Shown one piece after another: positions 22,452-32,600 of a DNA stretch of 64,000 nt. Within the stretch, counting starts at the first letter, position 1, and the number at the start of each line of letters is the position of its first letter. Both the position numbers and the translations under genes were made by a program. The notes under the pieces were generated by a model. The model searched no databases. It had not been told where the DNA came from and worked only from the letters and a program-made list of their open reading frames with translations. The stretch spans positions 2,678,501 to 2,742,500 of the forward strand of contig CANUEZ040000165.1 of the NCBI GenBank assembly GCA_948099385.1. Direction: 5' to 3'. The stretch is from Fasciola hepatica (taxonomy: Eukaryota > Platyhelminthes > Trematoda > Plagiorchiida > Fasciolidae).

Positions 22452-23830
22452 ATGAATGGGACAGAGGTTGATCTAATTGGTCAGGCAGTAAGCTGTGGGA
22501 ACAAGGAATGCACGGACCTGGTGCAAGATGAGGGTATTCAGTGCGACCAGTGTTGCATTTGGTTTCATCAAAAGTGCTCCAAGCTGGGAGAGAAAAACTT
22601 CGAGCTGCGCATCAAGTACCCATCGCTCAAGTGGATATGCGCCCACTGCTTTGCGTTTGCAAGCGAGTGCTCGCGTATAATTCGAGGCGAACTAGGGAAA
22701 CGGGACACGAACGTGAAGCTGGAACCAAGACTAGAGAGAGCCAGTTCGATCCATAGCCTAGAGGGAAAGGAAAACCGGGTGCCAGAGCACGAAAATAAAA
22801 AAGGCAACCCAAGCCAAAGGGCAAAGAAGGCAAAGAGGTAGCAGGATTCACCAATGTGGGGAAAAGCCTCCTGACGGAAGTGGAATCCCTCAAGGAGCAG
22901 GTCAAAAGCCTAGATGCTGAGGTGCAGCGCATGAAGCGTGACACTGAGGTCATAGCAGACAGAAGTAGAAGACTGCTACTTCATAACCTTAGGGAGAACA
23001 TTGTAAAAGACGGTAGAATCAGGAAGGAGGAAAACCGCCGGCATGTGACTGAGGTTCTTAGGATGGCTGGCCTACCTCCTACGACACCAATAGTCAAGTG
23101 CCATCGAATTGGGCTATGGCGTGGAGCACAACCAGCGCCGCCACGACCCCTGGTAGTTGTATTCCACAGTGTCTACTGGAGGGATATGCTGCTGTCCAGG
23201 GCGGAAGCAGTTGAGGGCAACACGCAGGGAATGGTTAGGGTTACACCCGGCAGCCCAGCATTTGTCAAACCCGTTAATGCCATAGTCTCGCTGAGAACGG
23301 GCACAACTGATCTTAAGAGGCCGAAGCTACATATAGCGAAACTGGAGATGACTCCTCTTGGGAAGTCAACACCTAAGGCCCAAGGAGTAATCCAGGTACC
23401 AAAGGTGGCTTCAGGCTCCGGTATACAAAAATCCAAAGACCAGGAAGTTCGAAAGACCAAAAAGAAGGGGACTCACAAGGCATTCAGTCCGGTTGGTGTT
23501 GAGAACGTGCAGCCAGCCAGCCCGATTCTAAAGGAGACTCCCAAAACGTCCTCTCTGGTGCAACCAGCGAAGTTGGAGGTATCAGAGGGAAAAGCCGAGA
23601 AAACCAGTTGGGCTGAGGTGGTCGCAAGACCATCCCGGGCCATCGGTATGGCGACTCAAAAGGGGGTAACGTCCGTTGTGCATGTCGAGCCTGACACCGG
23701 GTCGACGGGTGGAAAAGAAAAAGTCACGAAACTCAGAGTGTCACTCGATATGCAAGATGCTACACCGCCGACACCTTTAGAGGCAAAAAACGGGGCATCA
23801 CCTCGGAGATTGCGCCCGAGGATACCCTAG
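22452..23830 (+). pseudogene. LINE-B ORF1: PHD finger, coiled coil, RRM-like protein (one frameshift)
   Basis: I take the ATG at 22,452 as the start because upstream codons of the same frame are UTR-like. Residues about 13-65 form a PHD-type zinc finger: CGNKECTDLV, CDQCCIWFHQKCSKLG and WICAHC give the Cys4-His-Cys3 order. A basic, charged linker follows. One frameshift near 22,820-22,841 moves the reading to the frame 22,856-23,830. There a coiled coil (LTEVESLKEQVKSLDAEVQR) precedes an RRM-like block (LLLHNLRENIVKDG, IVKCHRIGLWRG, RPLVVVFHS) typical of CR1-type ORF1 proteins. The tail is a basic, low-complexity stretch. The role is RNA binding and ribonucleoprotein assembly; a chromatin-reading role for the PHD finger is possible but inferred. 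Confidence 0.85.
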
Positions 23831-23832
23831 TC

Positions 23833-24477
23833 CTAGAATTAGCAATGAAGTCAGTAACGAGGACCAGGGAACCGTCAATATGGTACGCCAACACCTGAAG
23901 TCTCCCGGGAAAAAGAGGGGAGTTGACGGCTAGGATCGCAGAGTCTGATCTCGTTGCGTTGACGAAAACTTGGATAAAGCCATATACTGACATGCACTTC
24001 CAGGGATACGCTGCCTACAGGCAGGATAGAACAGATGGAAGGCAGGGGGGCGGAGTGGCACCTCTAATACGGACCGACATAGGCCATTGGGAGGTTCCGT
24101 TCAACTTAGTCTCCGGTAATATACAGGTCAGATCCTGCTTTATTAGGATCGAGGGGCGTACAGTATGCATTATCTGTATCTACAGGGCACCGCTAGCCAC
24201 AGATGAGGAAGACGTTGAGCTCTTGCAAATGCTGGATGCGGTGCTGGCACAGACAACGGACTTCACCTTACTAGGGGATCTCAACCTACCCGAAATTAAC
24301 TGGGAAAGCGGGATCGCACCAAGGGGATCAACGGGCGTCAAGTTTCTGCAGTTGGTCCAGTTACATGCACTTACGCAGCATGTGACACAGGCCACTAGAC
24401 ACAGAGGTGAACAGCACCCGTCTCTCCTTGACTTAATCATAACGCGGCACCATCAGGACGTTAAGGAACTTAAGTGA
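23833..24477 (+). pseudogene. LINE-B ORF2 endonuclease, inactivated
   Basis: The domain begins near 23,870 with WYANT, then a TGA stop (23,896-23,898), then SLPGKRGELTARIAESDLVA. The catalytic glutamate of the ETW motif is lysine (AAA at 23,965): the protein reads LTKTWIKPYT. Later blocks are intact: RQGGGVAPLIR, CIICIYRAPLATDEED and LLGDLNLPEINW with the catalytic Asp and Asn. A TGA (24,475-24,477) closes the frame just before the BEL insertion. The last endonuclease block, GKSDHVDLRVTL, lies on the far side of the BEL element at about 35,695. So the coding frame is split physically by 11.2 kb and is also mutated at a catalytic residue. Confidence 0.85.
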
Positions 24478-24480
24478 GGA

Positions 24481-24485
24481 GAGCC
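24481..24485 (+). repeat. Target site duplication of the BEL element, left copy (GAGCC)
   Basis: Identical to 35,685-35,689. A five-base duplication is normal for BEL/Pao integration. Confidence 0.9.
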
Positions 24486-24639
24486 TGTAAAGGAGTCCAG
24501 GAAACCCTGTTCCATGCATTAGCATCCATATTACAAACGACATTTATCATTCGTATGAACTATCTTTGCTGGAATTCCGATTGTTTGTTTTATTTCTTTA
24601 AATCTTTGTCACAAACCGGACTCCTACCGTTGCCTCGAG

Positions 24640-24643
24640 CAAG
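24640..24643 (+). repeat. Target site duplication of the Gypsy element, left copy (CAAG)
   Basis: Repeated at 29,386-29,389. The BEL 3' LTR has a single CAAG at the matching place, which proves the duplication. Confidence 0.92.
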
Positions 24644-24885
24644 TGTTACGAAATTTGAAGACGGCCACGCAACGTAGGATCGAGCTTACTAATTCATGCT
24701 TCTCTTCTCTGTTCCAGTGGAAGAAATCGACCTGGTGGACTTCGAGAACAATTAAAGACTGTTATTACCGGAGACTGAATTGTAATGCGCACTTCTTCTT
24801 TTACTGTAATCACAATTGTAGTGTGCCACATTTCTTTGGATAAACTTTCATCTGGCAAGTCGTCTTCTTCTTTCTGTACGTTACA
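24644..24885 (+). repeat. Gypsy 5' LTR
   Basis: 242 bp with TG...CA ends. I found no difference from 29,144-29,385 on line-by-line comparison. Confidence 0.95.
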
Positions 24886-24888
24886 AAC

Positions 24889-24905
24889 TGGTGCCGCGAC
24901 CCGGG
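24889..24905 (+). promoter_or_regulatory. Gypsy primer-binding site, putative
   Basis: The sequence TGGTGCCGCGACCCGGG starts three bases after the 5' LTR. It begins with TGG, complementary to a tRNA CCA end. I do not assign the tRNA. Confidence 0.6.
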
Positions 24906-24911
24906 AGAACA

Positions 24912-27900
24912 ATGTCCAAGAAGCCAGCAAAGTATTCCAACTTGGAAGAGGCGAAAGAAAGTGAGTCACAGGGGTGCAGATCGGCAGATGCGCCGGTGGA
25001 AGAGGTTACTCGGAACTTGGCGGGTTGCTCAATTCACAAAACGCAACAAATACCGACCCCAAGTGCCCCCGAGAAGTTTAGTATCGGCGGAAACTACAAT
25101 AGATGGGAGAGCCAAGTGCGTCGGTACATCAGGTGGTTCAATGCTGATCAACAAGAAGATGTCATCATGAGCCTCCTAGTTGGAGAGGCGTATGATATCG
25201 TCGATGAGTCAGACGTGTTTAGGGATGGCGATTGCGATCTCGTCTTCAAACGCATTCGAAAGTTGCTGGATGCACCGGGTCATCCAGTGGAGTATCGAGA
25301 TCAGTTACATCAAAGGCGACAGCTTCCAGGAGAGGACGTCCGGTCTTTTGCGCGGGAGCTTAAGCACCTTGCGACGCGAGGATATCCCGAGGGGGATAAG
25401 GCCGAACTAGAACGGCACGTCCTGGATCGGTTCGTTGAGGGCGTGTCCAATAAGTCTGTGAAGAGAACTCTCCTGAAAGGAAGATTTACCGAATTGTCAG
25501 AGGCCGTAGCAGCGGCAGAAGAAGAAGAAAGAATGGAGAGAGTGTTAACCAAGTCGACCACGGATCAAGAGTGTTTCGCCGTTCAACGACAATGGGCCCA
25601 GGTGACAAGGGGATCACGCCAGCCGGGATTGAGAACCAACAGAGGCTGGAGGGGCCGCCGCGCTAATCCATGGTCCACTCCCAACTACCGTGGATTCGGT
25701 ACGCGTGGGCGGTATCACAGGGCGGCACACCGACCGGCGGTGCAAAACACGGCAACAGTGGTCGAAGGCACTCAGGCACTGGACTCGAGGCAGTCACTGC
25801 CACAGCCAGGTGAGTCCATTATACCAGTCGTGTCTCTGCTCACCAATTGTTCGGATACTTTTTCAACTTTGATTCGAGTTAATGATGCTGAGCTGTGCGC
25901 TTTAATTGATACTGTAGCCACCCGTAGCCTTATCAATGCGGCTGTAATACCCCATCTGGGTGCAGTGAATCTAAAACCGTGCGGGTTTTCACTGACTGGT
26001 GTAAACGGTGGAAAACTGAACACCGTGGGGGTGGCATCATTCTTAGTGGAATTTGGAGGGTTAGCTAAGCCGATGCCGTTTGTTGTTGTCCAAGGCATCT
26101 CTTTCGACGCAATTGTAGGAAAGGACACCCTGCAGAATTTCGAGTGCATCATAGATGTTCCAAAGAAGCGACTTTATTTTGGTTATCAAACGAAGGAGTG
26201 CGGAGAGTGCGGTCGCAGAAAGTTAGATGTCTGTTCGGTGGAGTTTTCTGAGAGCGAACGCAGACGGCGGTTCCAAAGACTGTTGGAGAATAATGGAGCC
26301 ATGGAGAAGAATGAGAGGCTCTATCAAATTTTTGTCAAATTTAGCGACTTGTTCATGTGGGATGGCGAAAAGTTAGGGAGGACCAATGTAATCAAGCATC
26401 GTATAGACACAGGGGACGCTGAGCCAATTAAGTTGGCCCCCAGAAGAATACCAGTGCATTACCAAGCAGAAGTACAGCAAATAGTGGAAGATATGCTGAA
26501 AAATAATATCATTCAACCATCCCACTCCGCATGGGCAGCGCCAGTAGTACTAGTGAAAAAGAAAGATGGCAGGCTAAGGTTGTGTGTGGACTACCGCCGG
26601 TTAAATGCAATCACCATGAAAGACTCGTACCCGCTGCCAGTGATGGAAGATCTGTTTGATGCCTTGGGAGGTGCGCGGTATTTTACCACCCTCGATCTAG
26701 CCTCGGGATATTGGCAAGTAGAGATTGAGCCCGAGGATAGGGAAAAGGCAGCTTTTGCCATTCCATCAGGTTTGTACGAGTTCCAAACCATGCCGTTTGG
26801 ATTGACTAATGCGCCCGCCACATTTCAAAGGTTAATGAACCACGTGTTAGAAGGATTAACGCCGTCCAAATGCCTTGTCTATGTCGATGATGTGCTAATC
26901 CATGGGAAGACGGTAGAAGAACACCTTACGAATTTGGAATTAGTGTTAGAACGGATCAAGGAAGCGAGGCTGAAACTAAACCCAGCCAAGTGCCGGTTTT
27001 TCAGAAGGGAAGTCAACTTCTTGGGTCATATAGTTTCTCAACATGGAATAAAAACTGACCCCAGCAAGATAGATCAAGTCCTGAATTGGCCAACGCCCCG
27101 TTCCGTTTCCGAGGTACGAAGCTTCCGGGGCCTTGCCTCCTATTACCGTCGTTTTATAAAGGATTTTGTAGCACATGCGTCACCGCTAAACGCGCTCCTG
27201 CAGAAAAATAGTAATTTCGCCTGGGATGATCAGTGTGAGGAAGCCTTCCGATATTTACGTTCCATGTTGTGTTCATCGCCGGTGCTAGCGTTACCAGACT
27301 TGTCCACGAACGCCGGCGAATTTATCCTAGACACGGATGCAAGTGACGGCGCTATTGGGGCAGTGCTATCTCAAGTAGGCACAGATGGCTACGAGCACGT
27401 AATAGCATTTGGCAGTAAGACGTTGTCAACTAGAGAAAGGAATTATTGCACCACACGGAAGGAGATGCTGGCGTTAGTGACTTTTGCGAAGAAATACCGA
27501 CACTACTTGATTGGTCGGCCGTTTCGAGTGCGTACCGACCACCAATCGCTGTTGTGGTTGCAGAACTTCAAGGATCCACAGGGACAGATTGCTCGATGGC
27601 AGGAGCAATTGCAAGAGTTTGATTACATCTCCGAGCATCGACCAGGTAAACGCCATGAGAATGCTGATGCCATGTCCAGACGTCCAGTAAGAAACCATAG
27701 GGAGTGCCCGTCCTGCACCGTCAGCTGTGTGGCACAAATCAGTCTCTGTGAGGATACCAAGGGAGAATGGATCGCGGTGCAATCAAGCGATACGGACACC
27801 GCACTCATATACGAGAGAATTAAAGCTGGAAGTACAAAGCCAACACGCCAAGAAATAGCAGGTTCTAGTCTATGGACGAAACATTTATGGAGCCTCTGGG

Positions 27901-29177
27901 ACTCCTTGAAGATGGTAGATGGCATATTGGTTTTCCAATATGGACCAAATTATCCGGTTAAAATCATTGTCCCTCGAACAATGATACGAACAGTCTTAAC
28001 AACACTGCACACAGAGTTAGGTCACGCGGGCATCAATAAGTTGGAACACGCTACTAGACAGCGGTTCTGGTGGCCATATCAGCGTAGAGACATCCTTGAC
28101 TTTTGCAAGACGTGCGAGGGATGCGGCAGCCTCAAAAATCCTCCAACCAAACATCGCGCCCCCCTTCAGCCAGTAGTTGTCGGCTTCCCTAATGAAATGG
28201 TGGGAATGGACATCGTTGGGTCACTACCAATGACGCGCGCAGGCAACAAATACATCCTAGTGCTAGTCGACTACTTCACAAAGTGGTGCGAGGCTGTTCC
28301 CTTGGGCACGATTGATGCGCGCACGGTGGCCAATGCAATCCTCGAGTGTTGGGTCTACCGCTGGGGTGCACCATGTCAACTACATTCCGACAAGGGGTCA
28401 AATTTCGAGAGCTCCCTCATTGCTGAGTTATGCAGGTCACTTAAAATCGACAAAACCCGCACTACATCGTATCACCCACAAGGCAACGGATTGGCGGAAC
28501 GTACCAACCGGACGCTCATTGCCTTATTGAAAGCGTTCGTAGAAAGGAATGACGATTGGGACAAAAAGCTGCCTAATTGCCTGTTAGCTTACCGTAGCAC
28601 GGTCCATGCGTCGACTAATCAAACACCAAGTCTGTTATGGACCGGTCGAGAAATCCGACTGACAACGGACGTTCGTTTACCCATCAGCAATAATCTCCCC
28701 ACCTCGGTAACCGAGTATGTGAACGAGCTACGAGAGTCTATTAAACGCGGGGAGGAGCTAGCACGCACACACCTGAAATCAGCTCAGAGGCACCAGAAGG
28801 AGTATAACGACAAGAAGGAATTCGGCACCCCGCTGCAACCGAATGATTTGGTATGGATGCATAACACCGTTCCCACAGGGGGTGTGCCAGCTAAGTTGTC
28901 AAGACATTGGAAAGGGCCGTTTGTGGTCGAAAAGATATTGTCAGATTGCACCTGTGTAATTCGTAATGCATCGCACCCTGGTCAACCATCGTTTGTGGTT
29001 CACTTTAATAAGCTCAAACCCTATGAGACCGAAATTCGCCCAGAAAGCGGTATAGTGCCACCAGTACAGTTAGAGCTGGAGGTCCCCGCGGAAGGAGGGA
29101 GAGCTGTGGCTCCGGGGACGGAGCCAATTGGGGGAGAGTACAGTGTTACGAAATTTGAAGACGGCCACGCAACGTAG
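24912..29177 (+). CDS. gag-pol: Gypsy Gag-Pol polyprotein (intact frame; protease motif altered)
   Basis: The first in-frame ATG is at 24,912; numbering here counts from 24,891. Gag covers about residues 40-300. Where a CCHC zinc knuckle is usual, there is an Arg/Gly-rich stretch (TNRGWRGRRANPW, RGFGTRGRYHRAAHR). The protease active site at residues 340-343 reads DTVA, not DTGA. Reverse transcriptase: LRLCVDYRRLNAIT, MPFGLTNAPATFQRL and catalytic YVDD at 664-667. RNase H: LDTDASDGAIGAVLSQ with Asp 814/816. Integrase: HHCC zinc part (HTELGHAGINKLEH, CKTCEGC), then Asp 1107, Asp 1167 and Glu 1203, with 35 residues between the last two as expected. A GPF-type C-terminal block follows (HWKGPFVVEKIL). 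The last 11 codons and the stop lie inside the 3' LTR. Gag and Pol share one frame, so no frameshift signal is needed. Processing by the DTV protease is doubtful. Confidence 0.95.
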   Translation: MSKKPAKYSNLEEAKESESQGCRSADAPVEEVTRNLAGCSIHKTQQIPTPSAPEKFSIGGNYNRWESQVRRYIRWFNADQQEDVIMSLLVGEAYDIVDESDVFRDGDCDLVFKRIRKLLDAPGHPVEYRDQLHQRRQLPGEDVRSFARELKHLATRGYPEGDKAELERHVLDRFVEGVSNKSVKRTLLKGRFTELSEAVAAAEEEERMERVLTKSTTDQECFAVQRQWAQVTRGSRQPGLRTNRGWRGRRANPWSTPNYRGFGTRGRYHRAAHRPAVQNTATVVEGTQALDSRQSLPQPGESIIPVVSLLTNCSDTFSTLIRVNDAELCALIDTVATRSLINAAVIPHLGAVNLKPCGFSLTGVNGGKLNTVGVASFLVEFGGLAKPMPFVVVQGISFDAIVGKDTLQNFECIIDVPKKRLYFGYQTKECGECGRRKLDVCSVEFSESERRRRFQRLLENNGAMEKNERLYQIFVKFSDLFMWDGEKLGRTNVIKHRIDTGDAEPIKLAPRRIPVHYQAEVQQIVEDMLKNNIIQPSHSAWAAPVVLVKKKDGRLRLCVDYRRLNAITMKDSYPLPVMEDLFDALGGARYFTTLDLASGYWQVEIEPEDREKAAFAIPSGLYEFQTMPFGLTNAPATFQRLMNHVLEGLTPSKCLVYVDDVLIHGKTVEEHLTNLELVLERIKEARLKLNPAKCRFFRREVNFLGHIVSQHGIKTDPSKIDQVLNWPTPRSVSEVRSFRGLASYYRRFIKDFVAHASPLNALLQKNSNFAWDDQCEEAFRYLRSMLCSSPVLALPDLSTNAGEFILDTDASDGAIGAVLSQVGTDGYEHVIAFGSKTLSTRERNYCTTRKEMLALVTFAKKYRHYLIGRPFRVRTDHQSLLWLQNFKDPQGQIARWQEQLQEFDYISEHRPGKRHENADAMSRRPVRNHRECPSCTVSCVAQISLCEDTKGEWIAVQSSDTDTALIYERIKAGSTKPTRQEIAGSSLWTKHLWSLWDSLKMVDGILVFQYGPNYPVKIIVPRTMIRTVLTTLHTELGHAGINKLEHATRQRFWWPYQRRDILDFCKTCEGCGSLKNPPTKHRAPLQPVVVGFPNEMVGMDIVGSLPMTRAGNKYILVLVDYFTKWCEAVPLGTIDARTVANAILECWVYRWGAPCQLHSDKGSNFESSLIAELCRSLKIDKTRTTSYHPQGNGLAERTNRTLIALLKAFVERNDDWDKKLPNCLLAYRSTVHASTNQTPSLLWTGREIRLTTDVRLPISNNLPTSVTEYVNELRESIKRGEELARTHLKSAQRHQKEYNDKKEFGTPLQPNDLVWMHNTVPTGGVPAKLSRHWKGPFVVEKILSDCTCVIRNASHPGQPSFVVHFNKLKPYETEIRPESGIVPPVQLELEVPAEGGRAVAPGTEPIGGEYSVTKFEDGHAT
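29130..29138 (+). promoter_or_regulatory. Gypsy polypurine tract, putative
   Basis: The purine run gggggagag ends five bases before the 3' LTR and lies inside the gag-pol frame. It would prime plus-strand DNA synthesis. Confidence 0.5.
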
Positions 29178-29385
29178 GATCGAGCTTACTAATTCATGCT
29201 TCTCTTCTCTGTTCCAGTGGAAGAAATCGACCTGGTGGACTTCGAGAACAATTAAAGACTGTTATTACCGGAGACTGAATTGTAATGCGCACTTCTTCTT
29301 TTACTGTAATCACAATTGTAGTGTGCCACATTTCTTTGGATAAACTTTCATCTGGCAAGTCGTCTTCTTCTTTCTGTACGTTACA
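29144..29385 (+). repeat. Gypsy 3' LTR
   Basis: Identical to the 5' LTR by eye. It contains the end of the gag-pol frame (stop at 29,175-29,177). Confidence 0.95.
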
Positions 29386-29389
29386 CAAG
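29386..29389 (+). repeat. Target site duplication of the Gypsy element, right copy (CAAG)
   Basis: Pairs with 24,640-24,643. After it the BEL LTR resumes with agtcgctcagc. Confidence 0.92.
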
Positions 29390-29686
29390 AGTCGCTCAGC
29401 TTGAATCTCGTTGTGACTGTATTTGGTAATCTCATCTTCTGTAGCTAACCTTTGCTGTAACCCAGCTGCAGTTGTTGATTTGTTGTCCAATTTGGAGCGA
29501 AAGAGCCCAGAAGGAACACTATTGAGGTTTGATTATTGTAAAATTAATTAATTTGTTGTATATAGTACCGTAGCTATTTGGAATCGACTTTGTTTTGAAT
29601 TGTGTCGAAATTGGTTGCTACGCGTCGCTCGAGCGTTCCGGTGGCTGGACTTTACAGTACTCAATAACCTTGGCAATTGCTGAGGC

Positions 29687-32600
29687 ATGAAATTACGCAG
29701 AGAATCGGCAAACCGTTCCGAATCAAAGGACAATACCCTGCAGGTGAACCAAAATCCTCTGCCCGTAGGTGTTGGTCATGTTTCTTGCTCAGGCTCCAGT
29801 ATATCAGGTTGTTCTAGGGTTGGCTCGGTTTCCCATGGAGCTAGAGCTGATCTGTTGTTAGCTGAGTTGGAGGAGAAGCAGGTTGCAGAACAATTAGAGT
29901 TAGATAAGCAGCGTAAGCTGCTCCAGGTGAGGAACGAGACGGAAATGGCGAAACTGCGTTTGGCACTCGCTGAGGAAGAAGAAGATCTAGTCAACAGAGA
30001 TGAAGTCAAGGATGGAGTAATGTTTAGTGAACATCTTTCTCGTTACCTAGGTGATTGCCACGTGCAGAACGATGCACCACGAACAACAAGCTTCGTCCCA
30101 GTGGCGGAACCTGCAGTGAATTATCGTTTGGACTTACCCAGGGTGGAACTGGAGTCATTTGCGGGCTGCTCGTCAATGTACTGGAGGTTTGTGAAACAGT
30201 TCGAATATTACGTCGAAGGTAGAGTTCGAGACGATGGCCAGCGCCTACTTTATTTGATGCTTTACTGCAAGGGACAAGCAAGGGATGCGATTGCCGAATG
30301 TGTTATGTTGCCTCCAACAATGGCATACAATAGGGCTAGGGAAATCCTAAAGGATCTGTATGGACAAGATCATGTAGTGGCTCGTTCACTGATTGACGGC
30401 TTACTGCAATGTCTGAAGCCTCTGGTGGAAGATTCGGATGCCCTGACCAAAATGTCGTTAAAAATGCTGAACTGTGAAGTTGCCCTCAAGCAGATGAACT
30501 GCATGTCAGACCTCAACTCATTGCAGACTATGGAACGTATCACTCGAGTGCTACCAACGCGTCTCCAGGATTTGTGTGCTAGGACCGTTGATGATATTTT
30601 GGGAAGAGGAGACGAACCGAGGTTCCAAGATCTGCAGCACCTAGTGTCCCGTGAGGCACGGATTGCTCAAAGTAGGTTTGGCAAACTGGCTGCCAGTAGC
30701 AAGGCTCAGGGGTATTCGCGGTCATCCAGTTGGAGGAATTATGCACAAAACCAGCATCCAGAAGCGACACGGTTCATGCCAAATCAGGGTAGTACTTTAT
30801 TGGTCGCAGCTAATAGGTGTTCGGTATGTAATGGAATACACGCACTTGAGGAATGTCAGCGATTCCTTTCTCGTGATATACCCGGTCGTTGGGCATTGAT
30901 CAAAGAAATCAAGGCTTGTTTTACGTGTCTCAAGTGTGGACATCTGTCTAGCAACTGTTCTGTTTCCAAACCATGTTCAACATCGGGTTGTCCGAAACGG
31001 CACCACCTTCTACTGCATGTTGCACAGAAGCAATGTATCGATCGAGTCACGCAAGATACAACACAAGGGCTACAGCTGGATAAGCTGGCTACGGACGAGG
31101 CAAAAAGGCCTGGGCAGCGGACCAATAATTGTGCGGCTACTCTTAGGCCAGAACGTCGAGTCAGTTTAGGTGTACTACCAGTGCGAGTAGACGGACCGGA
31201 GGGCTCGGTGGAGACCTACGCTCTGCTGGACAGCGGGTCTGATGTGACTCTAATACAAAAAGACATTATGGAGCTGGTGGGCCTGAAGGCATCCCCGACC
31301 TCACTTTCGATTTCGACCGTAAATGGGACTACCACTTGGAATTCGGGGATAACGGAGCTGCGACTGAACTCAGTGTCAGAGGATGATTTCGTGAATGTAG
31401 AGAGAGCCTTTTGTGTTGAAAGGCTACCAATCCAAGCAGTCCAGTACTGCACAGATGCGGACATTTTATCCTGGCCTCATCTACATTGCATCCAAAGACA
31501 GAATTTGGAAGATTCGAGAGTGCGGATCCTGATAGGTGCCGACTTCCCAGAAGCACATTGGGCATTAGAGCAAAGATGCGGCAAAAGAAAACAACCCTAT
31601 GCTGTGCGGACGATTTTAGGATGGATTGTTCTCGGTCCGATAAACCAGGAACCACGCCTTGTGAGGACAGTTAACCACATTGGGAGGGGAATCAACCCCT
31701 TAGCAGAACAGATCGATCGACTGTACAATGCCGATTTCTGCGATGGGTGTGCATCGGAAAACTCTCCTTCATTAGAAGACAAACAGGCCGTTGATATGGT
31801 TTCCAATGCCACAACCTGGTTGGACGGACACTATGAAGTTGCACTTCCGTGGAGGAATCCTGAAGTGAGACTTCCAAATAACTATATTGTGGCCAAAGAG
31901 AGATTGAACGGCTTGAGGAAAAGGTTTGCGCGTGACCCGGAATTCTTTGACAAATACTCTACAGTAATAGAGGGTTATGTGCGCAAGGGCCACGCTCAGT
32001 TAGTGCCCGATGTACAGCTAAAAATGGGTTTTGAGCCAAAGTGGTACCTACCACATCACGCAGTTGTAAACCCTAAAATGCCTAGCAAGCTGAGGGTGGT
32101 GTTTGACTGTGCGGCTGCATTCCAGGGACGTTCCTTGAATGGTTACTTGCTACAGGGCCCGGATACGACAGCAAGCTTAGTTGGAGTGTTGCTTCGTTTT
32201 CGAAAGGAATCTGTCGCATTGGCTGCGGATATTGAAGAAATGTTCATGCAGGTTCGAGTGCCGACGAGAGACAAAGGAGCACTGAGGTTCCTCTGGTGGG
32301 AAAATGGTCGACTAGGTGGTAATCTTGTTGAATATCAGATGAATGCCCACCCCTTCAGTGCCACTTCCTCCCCATTTTGTGCAAATTTCGCGTTGCGCCA
32401 CACGGCAGACGATTGGGGAGGACAGTATGAGGATTACGTCTCCAGGGCCGTGTATAACAACTTCTATGTAGACGACTGTCTTGTTTCTTTGCCCACACCG
32501 GAGAATGCAAGAGTTTTTGCTATCCAGATGAGTGAGTTACTATCACGAGGTGGATTCCGGCTTCATAAGTGGGTGTGTAATCGTAAGGAGGTGCTGGATA

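Larger units (their letters stand above)
24644..29385 (+). mobile_element. Gypsy LTR retrotransposon, young, with one uninterrupted gag-pol frame
   Basis: Two 242-bp LTRs (TGTTACG...CGTTACA) appear identical over their whole length, and the insertion is flanked by CAAG duplications. A primer-binding-like site follows the 5' LTR, and a short purine tract precedes the 3' LTR. A single 1,421-residue frame covers gag to integrase. No envelope-like frame is present. It is the youngest element in the window, because it interrupts the BEL LTR that itself interrupts LINE-B. Confidence 0.95.
24486..29656 (+). repeat. BEL 5' LTR, split by the Gypsy element
   Basis: The LTR is 24,486-24,643 plus 29,390-29,656. 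The break falls between gcctcgagcaag and agtcgctcagc, which are continuous in the 3' LTR. It ends ggactttaca at 29,656. Confidence 0.93.
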
